A DNA stretch of 64,000 nucleotides from Ciona savignyi (taxonomy: Eukaryota; Chordata; Ascidiacea; Phlebobranchia; Cionidae): the NCBI GenBank assembly GCA_000149265.1, contig CH003330.1:63442-127441 (forward strand). Direction: 5' to 3'. The position numbers and the translations under genes were made by a program. The notes below the pieces were generated by a model, which was not told the DNA's origin, made no database searches, and worked only from the letters and a program-made list of their open reading frames with translations. Of this stretch, positions 50,946 to 61,898 are shown piece after piece (positions within the stretch are counted from its first letter, which is position 1; every line of letters starts with the position of its first letter).

Positions 50946-51605
50946 CAGAGTTAAACTTTTGTTTTCTGTTCGTCAGTGCCAATTAAATTAAATCAGTAAT
51001 GATCGTGACAAAAGATATTGCTATTTTTATCGAAATTTTGATGTCAGTTTAAATTTGAAAAATAAACTTTAAACAATGCCCTACATAGGACAATAGGAAA
51101 ATTATCCACGCTTTTTTTAAAAAATTTTACCAACACCCTGCACTAACTGATAAGTTATGCCCCGGTAATAGTATATGGAGATGCGTACCTTGTATGCAGT
51201 GATGGTATTCAGGAGGTTCGCATGGATTCGACAAACCCGTTCTTGGAACGTCGGGATAATCACCTATCCGATTCTTGTTTTTTTACAGACATTATACTTT
51301 TTAGGGCCGGTTTTTATAATAGATCACTGCTTGTATGCTACTTCTCTATTAATTTTAAATACCAGAATAATCACAAGAATTTATTTAAAAGATTTAAAAC
51401 CAAAACGGTTTTCATACAGTCAGCACACAATCCAGTAAAATATGCAGTATGATTGACTTTATGCGATCAGGACCTTATTATTTCTATTTAAACAGCTTAG
51501 AAATTTGTAGTTTCGCATAAAAAATAACGCAATCCCGTCTGGCCATATATACTCGTGTATATATTAAAGGCCAACAGTAGTAAGTTATCCGTGGTTCCAC
51601 AACGT

Positions 51606-54600
51606 CTATGGTTTCCACAGTCTAAGCAAGCCATCTTCAGAATAGGTTGCGATCAAGTTATTATGAGGGTGGTGTGTGATCCCTATCACGTCCTTCTCGT
51701 GGACGGTGAGCGTTCGTTCCAACTTCCCACTGGAGGTGGAGAAGCAGTACAACACCTGGGAAGGGGTAGCTATTCATGACATTTGATATAAGGATATTCG
51801 TGTCATTTTATATTTTATAATTCATGACATGTAAGGAGACTACCAACCAGCTAGATGCTAGAAAGTAACACACTCACCCACCAAAATATACCACATTCTA
51901 AAATAACGCAGGCAATAACAGGTAAGATGTCATAATGATTATTCACGGCATTTTATATAAGGAGTATTCATGACATGTGAGGACACCACTAACTAGCTAC
52001 AAGGCGACACACTAAGCCACCAAAATATACAACATTTAAGAATAACGCGGGTAATATTAGGTACGATGTCATAATGATTATTCATGACTTTTGATATAAG
52101 GAGTATATATGACATGTAAGGACTCAACTAACTAGCTACAAAGCGACATATTAAGCCACCAAAATATACCACATTTTAGGATAACGTAGTTAATTTCAGG
52201 TAGATGTCATTATAGATATTTATGACAAAAGGACGCAATCGACTAGCTAGAAGGCGACACACTAACCCACCAAAATCTACCACATTCTAAAATAACCCAG
52301 GTAATATTAGGTACGATGTCATAATAAATATTCATGACATTTTATATAAGGAGTATTCATGACATGTGAGGACACCACTAACTAGCTACAAGGCGACACA
52401 CTAAGCCACCAAAATATACCACATTTTAGAATAACCCAGGTAATATTAGGTACGATGTCATAATAAATATTCATGACATTTTATATTAAGAGTATATATG
52501 ACATGTTAGGACGCAATCGACTAGATAGATGGCGACACACTAACCAATTAACATATATTATATTCTATAATGACGCAGGTAATATTAGGTTGCGATGCCA
52601 GCAACGTAGTTAAACCATCAGTAAGTAAAGATCAAGTTTAACAGCTCACACAAAATCGGGGAAAACTAAAAGTAGGGAAAGAGGGAAGGCGGGAAACTAC
52701 ACGCTTAAAAAAAATAAATAATGGGATTATAGTTAGTTTTAAAATCGGGGTTGGTGTTAAGGTTAGTTCTGGGGCTGAGATTAGTATTTAGGGCAGGGTG
52801 AAAATTAGTTTTCATAGTTTTAGTGAGCACTTTCTTTCCTCCTTTCCTCTTTCCCTCCTTTTAGCGTTGTTCCACAAAATGAATCAATCAAATAGAGAAT
52901 AGAAGTACTGACGAAAAAAAACTGTGCACATTAGCAACATTTTTGCCGTATTTACCATTGCACCTCTTTATTTTTATTTCGTAATAAGCTGCTATGCGGA
53001 TATTGGTATCCATTGCATAAAAGTTCTGCATAGCAGAGCTACACTGCTACTATATTTTTCAAAACTTTTGTCAACACTCTATACCAGGATGTTTATTTTT
53101 TATTTTTCTTATACCGGACTTAGTTTCGAACCTAAGATGGGTTCGTTGCTAAGACCGTTTTTGTATATAATTTGGTGTATGTATCGGTCGCGTTAACCAT
53201 TTGGCCACACTCCGTACACCACGACGATTGTTACCTTGTCCTCTGCAACGCAGTAGATCCACTCCCCGCGTGGTGAAACGGTGGCGCACACGAAATCTCC
53301 TCCTTCACGTTTGCCCGAACTGAACGAGCGAACAGTTTGGCCCTGTGTTATAGAATCTGTGCATTACATTTACGTGGTGTACGAGTAGATATTGTATGAT
53401 TATTTTTGTGGATATTATTGTAAGCATTTTCGTCTGCACATTGGGAAATTAGTAACACAATGCACAAAGATAAGATTTAAGCAAAAAACATAAAGCCAAA
53501 AAAGAAATTTTGGTGACAAGACATTTTTTACGTTATGCTTTTCATAGCACAATTCTGTAACGTCTTTATATAGTTTGAATTTTTATTTTGCTATTAAATA
53601 AGTAATTTGCAGACAAAAAAGAAGAAATAACTAATTATTAAAAAGGTATTACTTTTCGTGATAAACTACAAAAACAGTTATTTATTCATAATTGAAATAA
53701 ATCAGTTTTTGTGCAACAGCACGAAACAGACCAGAAATAAATTGTACCAACCTGCATGTTCATAATAGACACCGTACTAGATCGGTTGCAAACGACGAAA
53801 TGTTCCGGATTTTTCGGCAGAAGATGAACGCTGTTCACTGTGACGTCTTGCTGGCCAGCTCCCAACGACTTGAACGTGTTCACACACTCCGTGCTCTTTA
53901 GATTCCAGATCTAATGATTCATCAAGATTAATTGGTGACTCAGCAATACTGTATCGATTATGATAGCAGGGTAGGAACCAAAGATTGTCGATTCGAAATC
54001 AGCCACTAGGTTGCCAGTTGTGTCATTGGGCAATACATTAAGCAACACTAAATGGTGGTAAAGAGGGGGGGGGGCAAAGTAAGAAAACATTCTCACAACA
54101 AGCATAAAACCTTTATAACTTTGTCTATGCACTAATCTCAACCCCATAACTATCCATTAACCAGTGGTTCCCAAACTTTTTTTAAACAAATTCACAATGG
54201 AAAAACTTTCACGGACCTCCTAATTATGCTTCACGGATCCCAAAAGGTCCGCGGACCCCACTTTGGGAACCACTGCTCAACCCAACCCTCACGCTTATCC
54301 TAATTTTCATTTTATTATGCAGTCAGTCGTTAAAACATGTCATTAAAAAAAATTAATAAATATAGCGGACGTGGCAGCCAAACCTAAGCGAAAGAACAAT
54401 AAAGGGCAAACAAAATTTAATTAAGACCAAATGATATAGAGCCCTGAAGAATTATCCTACATTATCCTACAGCTCCATGTATTAGGCTTCAATTGAAAAT
54501 ACTCACTTTGACATTCCCGTCAGAGGATGCACTAATAACGTGGTGTCCGTCTGCCACAATGACTGCTTCGTTTACAAACGACGAATGACCTCGCATTTCT

Positions 54601-57600
54601 TTCAATGTTTTACCAGATTTTAAACCATGGATTTTGATGGTGTGATCGAACGAAGCACTTAGGACCTGTTGCGGCAGAATTAATCTATGAAATTGAGCAT
54701 GAACTTGCTGTTTTGCCAGGGATGTGTAGTGTAGTAAAACTAGCATGTTGGCATTATTATTTATTATGAGGTTTAATTTTCAAATTAAATAATTTTGATT
54801 TTATTGGAGATGCAATTTAGAAGGCAAGGGCACAATTTCGCACCCATTAATACCATGGGTCTGGGGCAGTCGATTGGATTTGATGATTAACGGTTATGCT
54901 AACCATAAAGCCAGTATTGAACATAAAAGAAACCCGTTATCTGTAAGACAGATAAAAAGGCTTCATTTACAAAAAAATGCTTGTAGAATGAAAAAAATTC
55001 AAACAAAATATGACTAACAGGTCACTGGCTAGTCAGTAACCATCCAGACAATTAGAGGTTGTCCACTTTTTAGTGGTAAAAAATTGAAGGTCTGTTTCAA
55101 TTATATACAACACAGTAAAATAACTTTGGTAACTGGTTAGTGTTTACGATTGCAAGATACCAGAGTCATATCGTAACAATGGATAAATCTTTCAACTTGA
55201 TTTTCGCACCCACCATGACACATTTTAAATATAAATCAATAATCATCTTAAAGCAAGTTTACCTGGCTTCCATCCTTTGAGAAAGACACGCTTGTTATTC
55301 CTTTGGAATGCGCACGCTCAAATCGACGCAGGCATTGTCCTGTAGACATTTTCCACACCTGAGGAATTAGTTGTCAAATATTACTTTGATTAGATGATAA
55401 GAAATATAACGACATGTGCATTTAATTGAGCTTTTGCTATCTTTAATCAAACAGAAAAGTTCTTCGACAACCAGACGAAATCCTAATAAATTATACTTGT
55501 GGATTGTATTGAAATATTTAAAAGTCATGTGCTGGTAATAGCACTGCATTATAATTTCTGAAATAACCCTTAAATGTGGTACGGCTTTCTTTGAGTTAAG
55601 TTTACAGATACAAGCTTCAATTGTAAGAAACATAAAAAAAGAAATGAACTTAAATTAAATACAGAGCAACATGGGAAACTGATATAAATCGCGCCAATAT
55701 TTCAACCAAAACCAAAAAACTACAGAATCTTTCCCACCTATATTTTCTCCCTGGTTAAAATGCAGCCTCCTTCCATTTTATCCCCACCCTGCCTAAAAAT
55801 CCACCCCTCCTCACCTTTATTTTGCCCTCCTGGTCTCCGCTCGCCAACATCTCACTGTCCCTGCTGAACGCAAGACACAACACAGCATCGTCCATCATCA
55901 TGAATCGATCCTGAGCCTGGAACTGAAGATCTTTCCGGATCTTTCCAGTTGTGAAGTTCCAAACCTCAATAAAACCGTCCACACTAAGGAATAGAATAGA
56001 ATGTAACACACAATTGCCAATCTTTTAAAATAAATTAAAAAAATAATTAAAATTTATAATTTTGATGGCAGAACTTACAGTTTACCTATATTTTCTAAAA
56101 GTAGGTTTTTATTCCATTGTTTTAACCAAATTTTGTTACTTTTAACACAAACCAAGCACAAATCACAAACCAAGCACAGAACACAAACCAAGCACCCACG
56201 TTACTAACCTTCCAGTAACCAGGTACTGGCCATCTGGTGAAAACCTTGCGCACTCGACATGCGACTTCTGTCCAAACTTGATGGTTTTGCTGATTTGCGA
56301 CGGGAATCTTTCATCTTCCTCTTCCCTTGTAGTCGCTGCTTTGCCACGGAACAAATCGATTGTGGATCCGGGAGGCAGGAGTCCCTGGTGTTGCTGCCAT
56401 TTTAACGATTGTCCCAGCAACGCCATGAGTCTTGATGGGGGGACCACACTGACCTGGATGAAATAAAATCGACTGATTTAAAAAAATTAATTTAAAACTA
56501 AACGAAGCATCAAACTGACTCGATTCATTGGACTTTCGCTGCATCCTTTGCTGCATTACTGTAAATACTGTTGTTATATGTTGAATTCTGATGCCAGCAT
56601 AAATTTAAAAATAAACCTGAATCTTTCAATATCTTTTTTTGTTAAAAGTTTCGAAATTAATTTAATTTTAATCCAACAATTTAAATTGCAAGAACAGAAA
56701 AGGAAGAAAAATAAAAATACCAACTGACCATGAACAAACAAACAAATAATGTAACAATATATATACTTTTTTTAAACCTTTTTAAAATATTAGATTTCTA
56801 AAAAAATTATAAAATATTTGAAAGTAGTCATGTTTATTTCTCATAGATGACGGTTAGAATGAAATTAAAGGAACATCACCTCCTTAGCGAGAGAATATGC
56901 AATGGCCGCTCGTCTTTTTTCCTTCGTAGATCCATCAGGGTAAGCTTCCCTGGGGTCGAAGTACGATCGAGCGAGCAAGTTCTCCAGGTGCACGTAGCGA
57001 TCCGCTTGCGCATGCTTTAGCGCCACCATGGGGTCAGTTTGGCGGAGTAGCGAACGCGCAGCTCCGAGTTCACGGAGCTCAATTAGCTCGAGGACGATCT
57101 GCTCATACAAATCCACCAGCGTCTTGTCTGGAAGTTTCAAGGATTGGATTCCCTGAAAAGAGGAAATTAATCGAAGATACATTACATATGGGTGGCTCCA
57201 CGCTAGCGCCTGGACCAGAAATGTAGACCAAAGAAGGTGTGTATTCCAGCACTCTTAGGCTATCATGTATCCAGGATGTAACAGTCAAGTCCTGAAGACA
57301 GCTGACTACATGCTTGACCGGGATAGATGCGAGATCATCAGATTTAAAAACTCCAAAATTACTGTTATGACCTAATCACGTTAAACTAATGTAAAAAATA
57401 AAAATAAGGTGAGTAATTTGATTTATACACTGAAAATCTGTATGATGTATACACAAGGCTGACAACAGATTTACAAATCGAAACGGGTCTTAGTAATACA
57501 AAACTGACTATGTCTAGCCTTACGGAAAGAGAATTTGGTAAATTCAATTAACATGATAATGAATGTTGATTTGATTTTTATATTATGCTTATGTCTGGGT

Positions 57601-58446
57601 CATTTAAATACAACATGTTCGCTAAACATAAATAAACCTAAGAGAAGAAAAGCAAAAAGCAACTAAACATTGCAGTGTAATTACAATCTTCACTAAATTT
57701 ATCATGTTATTTTGTACCGGCACTTAACCTACAATGTGTTATTTTTAATATTGATTAGCAATGCTAAACAGTAGCATGGTAGCAGTGCTTAGATTTTTTG
57801 TGTTTGACTTTTAAACTAAAATAGAACAGTGAAAGCACCCACTTGAAGTACAGTGTCCCAATGTCCATTGTTAATATCAGCGACAAAGCCATCGATGCTG
57901 TCCACTGTGTTTAATGAGATGGTTGATTCATCCTGCGAATTTATATCAGGGTGAAAAACATTGGGCTGTGTAGGAGTTATTGATAAAAATCTTTTTTATT
58001 GTTGTTTTTAGTATTGAACAAAATTGGATTCTGAAACTGATAACCATTAAACAATTAAGCGATTGGTTATGGGGAAATCTTATCAGACACTGAGATAATC
58101 AACTCTCTTAATGATGTGAACTGTGCTTGTTGATCCTCTTAAATATAGAGCATGTCTAAATTAGTAGATTCAAAAAATCTGTGATCAAGAATTCAAAATT
58201 GAAACATATGCTCAGGTTGGGTTTACCCTGTACTACGTTAATCGGGGTTAAAACCGAAAAATTTAACCATATTTTTTAAAGAGCTTTCTTTGAGTTACGG
58301 TTACAGACACAAGTTTCAATTGTAAAAAACATAAAAAAAAGAGATAAAGTTACCTGCAAAGTAGCTAAGGTTCGGTGCAAATTACTTTCCTTTAAATATT
58401 GTTCAATCAACCGAACCACGTCAGCTGATTCAATCTCCAAAGACAT
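51606..58446 (-). CDS. SMU1: WD40 protein SMU1 (10 exons)
   Basis: Exons in transcript order: 58446-58354, 57932-57843, 57152-56880, 56453-56209, 55983-55815, 55358-55263, 54665-54507, 53910-53752, 53342-53235 and 51755-51606. All phases agree and the product is 513 aa, the same length as human SMU1. A LisH motif lies at about 6-38 ([19 protein letters not shown]) and a CTLH region follows to about 95. The conserved linker has [25 protein letters not shown] and [13 protein letters not shown]40 repeats run from about 205 to the end ([64 protein letters not shown]). In other animals SMU1 pairs with RED/IK in the spliceosomal B complex. The last intron carries a six-unit satellite. TRAIP lies 245 bp upstream on the same strand. 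Confidence 0.97.
51778..52599 (-). repeat. Six-unit ~138-bp tandem satellite in SMU1 last intron
   Basis: Units start near 51778, 51948, 52086, 52224 (shortened to about 112), 52336 and 52475. Each holds ATTCATGACATGTGAGGAC, ACTAGCTACAAGGCGACACA, CCACCAAAATATACCACATT and ATATTAGGTACGATGTCATA. The GGAC...CGACTAGCTAG...GGCGACACACTAACCCACC part resembles a reversed SINE-A head, so the array may have grown from a SINE piece. Confidence 0.85.
53108..53222 (-). repeat. SINE-B copy, reverse, beside SMU1 exon 9
   Basis: Reversed B-box AGTTTCGAACCTAAGATGGG, spacer, reversed head GTTAACCATTTGGCCACAC. It ends about 12 bases from the exon 9 boundary (53235), on the transcript strand just past the donor. 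Confidence 0.6.
54162..54275. mobile_element. Very short hAT-like MITE in SMU1 intron 7
   Basis: 114 bp, starting CAGTGGTTCCCAAACTTTTT and ending CTTTGGGAACCACTG. The terminal inverted repeat is clear. I do not see a clean 8-bp duplication (flanks CCATTAAC and CTCAACCC), so it is older or deleted. Confidence 0.6.
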
Positions 58447-58571
58447 TTCTCAGATAAATCGTGTATGCTCCTATCGTCCTATGTGTTTCTACTATATAAA
58501 ATGTAAAAGACATTTAATGGCCGAGACAAACAAACAACAATATTGAGTAGTTTAGTTTTGCATTATAAATC
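58447..58571 (-). promoter_or_regulatory. TRAIP-SMU1 junction; possible trans-splice acceptor
   Basis: After the TRAIP AATAAA only about 125 bases remain before the SMU1 ATG. On the transcript strand there are AG candidates (TATATAG and GGACGATAG) 30-50 bases before the ATG. Ciona operons join such pairs by spliced-leader addition. No independent SMU1 promoter motif is evident. Confidence 0.35.
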
Positions 58572-58577
58572 TTTATT
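58572..58577 (-). terminator. TRAIP poly(A) signal
   Basis: AATAAA on the minus strand (plus TTTATT), 114 bases past the TRAIP stop and 126 bases before the SMU1 start codon. Confidence 0.65.
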
Positions 58578-58690
58578 GCAAATAGAAACAGTTTATAAAA
58601 TGATTTTTAACATACTAGTAGAGTAAACAAAATACAACTTAGCGATATCTGTGGTAGAAAAATGGTACGAATGAGCTGTGCTCAATTGCA

Positions 58691-60097
58691 TTAGACACGT
58701 TTTAATCTGTTAAATCTTTTCTTATTAAGCTGAGAGCCGGAAAACTTGTTAAAATTTGAGTTATTTGAACTTGAAAATGAGATTTTTGAGCCAGAGGGTT
58801 TGTCAGGTTGTGCTTTGTTGAAAATCTTCGTTTCAATCGGCTGTTTAATCGGGTTGCAAAACTGGTCATAACCCCAGGGTATTGAGCTTTTCTTAGATTC
58901 AGTTTTTTTAAATCTGTTGGAAAAAACCTTGATTGATTGATTGGCTTCTAAAGTTCCAACTGTGGACTTCGTTCGAACAAATTTAAAACCATTTTCAACG
59001 CAATGAACTTTTTTCGCCATAGTGGCAGGACTGTCAGTGGAAACATTTTGTTTGTGGGGACTAGGGAATGTTTCAATGTTGTCTTCCTCGTTAAATGAGA
59101 CACTAAGACGCGGTTTCTTCATTAAAATAGGGTCCCCTGCAAACCGATCGCGTTTTGAATTCCGAGAATCTTGCAAAGGGGTTAGGAATTCTGGGGCTGG
59201 ACTTTCCGCAATTAATCTTGATACAGCTGAGGATTTGGTGTCGCTTGGGGAGGATATTGCAAGTTGTAACGCTTTCAGTTTGTGCTTTAAACTTTTATTT
59301 TCCTGCAAAAGTGATTCTTCATGGCTGGTAAGATTCGCATTCGAGTTTTCCAACTCTTCAATTTGATTCATTTTCTGTAATAAAATATCCTCTTTTTTGT
59401 GCAAATCTCTGCGAACTTTCATTAAATCGATGTTTAATTTGCTCTTTGATTCCTTTAAGACTTCATATTCCTGCTTCATGGCCACACAAAACGTAGCCAA
59501 CTGCTTTGTACCATTAGACTGAGTTCCACCAGAATACTGCTGTATCATCTCGTCTACATCCTTTTGCTGGCCGTTTAAAACAACCTCCAATTTCTCCAAA
59601 GTTCGCAATTTTTGTCGCAGCTTTTTAGTTTCTGCCTTACACAACCTTGCCTCAGACACTTCACCCATCATACCATTCATGTTGTCTTTTAAGATTTCTA
59701 GATTGTTCTTTTCCTCCGTTAATTTTTGCTTCAATTTTGCGATCTGTTTTTTCAAAGTATCTTTTACGCCTTCAAGTACTTTTAAATTATCTCGGAGTTC
59801 AGACTTCTCTTTTTCATGGTTTCGAACGGATAATTGTATTTCATCCAATTTGTTCTTGAGCATATAAGGATCAAGATCATCCTTTTCTTCATGAGGCAGG
59901 TTGAGATATATTTTCCCCACAATCTGTTTCATACTGATGTGGGTTCTGCATTGCGGACAAGTCTTCTTTCCACTGTTTGTAGTGAGCCATGTGTTTAAGC
60001 AAAGTGCATGGAATAGATGCCCGCAGGGTGTGACACTAATATCAGTTTCAACATCAAAATAATCAGTGCAAATTACACAATTTCCACGAAAAGACAT
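58691..60097 (-). CDS. TRAIP: E3 ubiquitin ligase TRAIP, single exon
   Basis: 468 aa without introns; human TRAIP is 469 aa. A RING-H2 domain at the N-terminus has C7, C10, C25, H27, H30, C33, C47 and C50 (CVICTDYF, PCGHLFHALC, CPQC), all eight zinc ligands. It is followed by a long coiled coil (about 70-300) with the family blocks QQKDVDEMIQ and FCVAMKQEYEVLKE. The C-terminal third is basic and Ser-rich. TRAIP ubiquitylates replisome parts at stalled or converged forks and DNA-protein crosslinks in vertebrates. Human TRAIP ends in a PCNA-binding PIP box; here the end SGSQLNKKRFNRLKRV lacks the usual Q-x-x-hydrophobic-x-x-aromatic-aromatic spacing. Loss of introns and close spacing to SMU1 fit an operon member. 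Confidence 0.93.
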   Translation of the reverse strand: MSFRGNCVICTDYFDVETDISVTPCGHLFHALCLNTWLTTNSGKKTCPQCRTHISMKQIVGKIYLNLPHEEKDDLDPYMLKNKLDEIQLSVRNHEKEKSELRDNLKVLEGVKDTLKKQIAKLKQKLTEEKNNLEILKDNMNGMMGEVSEARLCKAETKKLRQKLRTLEKLEVVLNGQQKDVDEMIQQYSGGTQSNGTKQLATFCVAMKQEYEVLKESKSKLNIDLMKVRRDLHKKEDILLQKMNQIEELENSNANLTSHEESLLQENKSLKHKLKALQLAISSPSDTKSSAVSRLIAESPAPEFLTPLQDSRNSKRDRFAGDPILMKKPRLSVSFNEEDNIETFPSPHKQNVSTDSPATMAKKVHCVENGFKFVRTKSTVGTLEANQSIKVFSNRFKKTESKKSSIPWGYDQFCNPIKQPIETKIFNKAQPDKPSGSKISFSSSNNSNFNKFSGSQLNKKRFNRLKRV

Positions 60098-61170
60098 CCT
60101 AGTAATGAGTCAGTGTTTACACACCTCTACTGTAAGTGTAAAAAATAAGTTGTACCAAAATCAATAAAATTACCACACAATAGGCATGCCATTGATTTTA
60201 AACCAATGTTCTTTGGAAGATCTACAGATTCTCTACAAGAAACTTTTTTCGGGTACTTTGACATTATTAAATCGATTTTCTTTAATAAAAGTATTTATTG
60301 AATTGAACAGCACAATACAGTAATTGGGGTGCTTCTAATTACTACAGGATCGTTTGGAACCCTAACCCTCCAAGCAATACAAGCGCTCCAAGTGATGCCA
60401 CAGTAATTAAATGTTAGCGGACAATATTAATTAAAAACTTATTATTGCTTCAAAATTACATATAACTTTGACAGTGTTTATTGGATCATTGCAAATTTCG
60501 TTTGGTGTTTCGCAGTGTTCTTTATTAAAAAGTATAGAAAAAATAGGTGCAAAAATGTTAAAAATACTTTGTGTACCTAGGCAAGGCACTTCACGTACAT
60601 TTCCTAAACCTATTGAACCTGTTAAAAAAAACTAATATCAACATCTCGCTTTTAACACACTGCAATACCTTTGGCAACTAGACACTTGGGAGTAAGCGCT
60701 ATAACCTTGCAAATATACTTCCTGCAAGCAAATAATTAATGCAAAACCATACTTGCTAAGTTGGTTCAAATTCGGATTTGACCAAGACGACGCCTTACTT
60801 ATAACAAACGTTTTACAACTTATCAAGCCAGCATCTATACTACCAAAATTCTACAACACAAGCAATTTTTAAACCTTACGGCAGCGGGGTTGTTCTATTA
60901 TTGTGTAACAGTGCAGATTGTCAATTACCAATCAGGCACCTCGCATTGGCAGGACGCGCAGAATAAACTCATGGTAAGCTAAAATGATTCAATAAATGTT
61001 AACATTTAAGGATGTTTGTACAAAAAAATGGTTAAAAGCCAAATTGATTTTGTTTTTATAATTCTTGGGAATTTAAGTAAATAAGTGATAACTTAGTTCA
61101 TACAACCGTTCCTACTTCCATGACTCGGGTTTAAGTGCTTTGCTAGGGGATTCCCCACGTATTAAAGTCC

Positions 61171-61239
61171 CATTTTTATTACATGCGACTAGAGACAGAA
61201 CGGTAGTCTGTTTTTTCTCTGCTGGATGGCGCTATTTAT
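61171..61239 (+). repeat. Left arm of imperfect inverted repeat (pairs with 61812-61880)
   Basis: ATGCGACTAG...ACGGTAGTCTG...TTCTCTGCTGGATGGCGCTA is inverted at 61812-61880 (TAGCGCCACCCAGCAGAGAA...CAGACTACCGT...CTAGTCGCAT), at roughly 85-90 percent identity by eye. The arms are about 570 bp apart and enclose the tRNA-Asp-like gene. Confidence 0.7.
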
Positions 61240-61537
61240 CAGCTGTACTAAAGCGGGGAGGAGGGAAACTACTCACTAAAATTACGAACACTAATTTTAA
61301 CCCATTCCTAAACACTAAACTCAACCGCAAGACTAACACTAACTCTAGCCCCATGTTTATTACACCATTTACGCATTTTAAGTAAATAGTGTTTGACAAT
61401 CAAAAAACTGCAAAGAGAACGATTACTTTAGCCAATGCTTGGACAAATTCCAAAAATGCTCAGACAAGCTGAATGCGGGGTTATGATGATTTTGTTTATA
61501 ACTAAGAAATAAAAGAGTTAAAAAAACGGAAAAAAAT

Positions 61538-61609
61538 TTCCCTGTAGGAGAATCGAACCACACTCTCCCGCATGACAGGCGGCGACGCTTACCACTACAC
61601 TAACGAGGA
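61538..61609 (-). tRNA. tRNA-Asp(GTC)-like, degenerate, possibly pseudogene
   Basis: The minus strand reads TCCTCGTTAGTGTAGTGGTA, then anticodon loop CTGTCAT (GTC), and TTCGATT in the T loop: the Asp isoacceptor plan. Acceptor pair 5-68 is C/A, anticodon-stem pair 27-43 is G/G and the T stem has two mismatches, so it is probably a pseudogene. A T-run (TTTTTT) follows the 3' end on that strand, as for pol III. Confidence 0.6.
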
Positions 61610-61898
61610 ATACGATTAGTAAGTGCGAAAACTAGTATAAGACCACTCAGTCGCGGGTGCCTCTAAATACTACAGGACCGCTTAGATCACTTAGATTGCT
61701 ATAGAAAGTAATTCTAACCCTGTCTCAAACACTAATCTCAACCCCAGAACTAACTTTAACCCCAACCCTAACATTAATATCGAAAATAGTTACTCCCCAG
61801 ATAATTCCAAAAAAATAAATAGCGCCACCCAGCAGAGAAAAATCAGACTACCGTTCCGTACCTAGTCGCATCTATTTTTATTTTGACTTCAGCAGTTG

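Larger units (their letters stand above)
50367..51605. other. Intergenic between peptide gene and SMU1 3' end
   Basis: No gene seen; it contains a reverse SINE-B at 50815-50945. The peptide gene and SMU1 converge here. Confidence 0.5.

Noticed and set aside
51780..52600. CRISPR-like regular repeats
   Set aside because: Units are ~138 bp, contiguous and without unique spacers, in a eukaryotic intron. This is a tandem satellite.
58691..58740. PIP box at the TRAIP C-terminus (QLNKKRFN)
   Set aside because: The fourth position is Lys rather than a bulky hydrophobic residue and the aromatic pair is incomplete.
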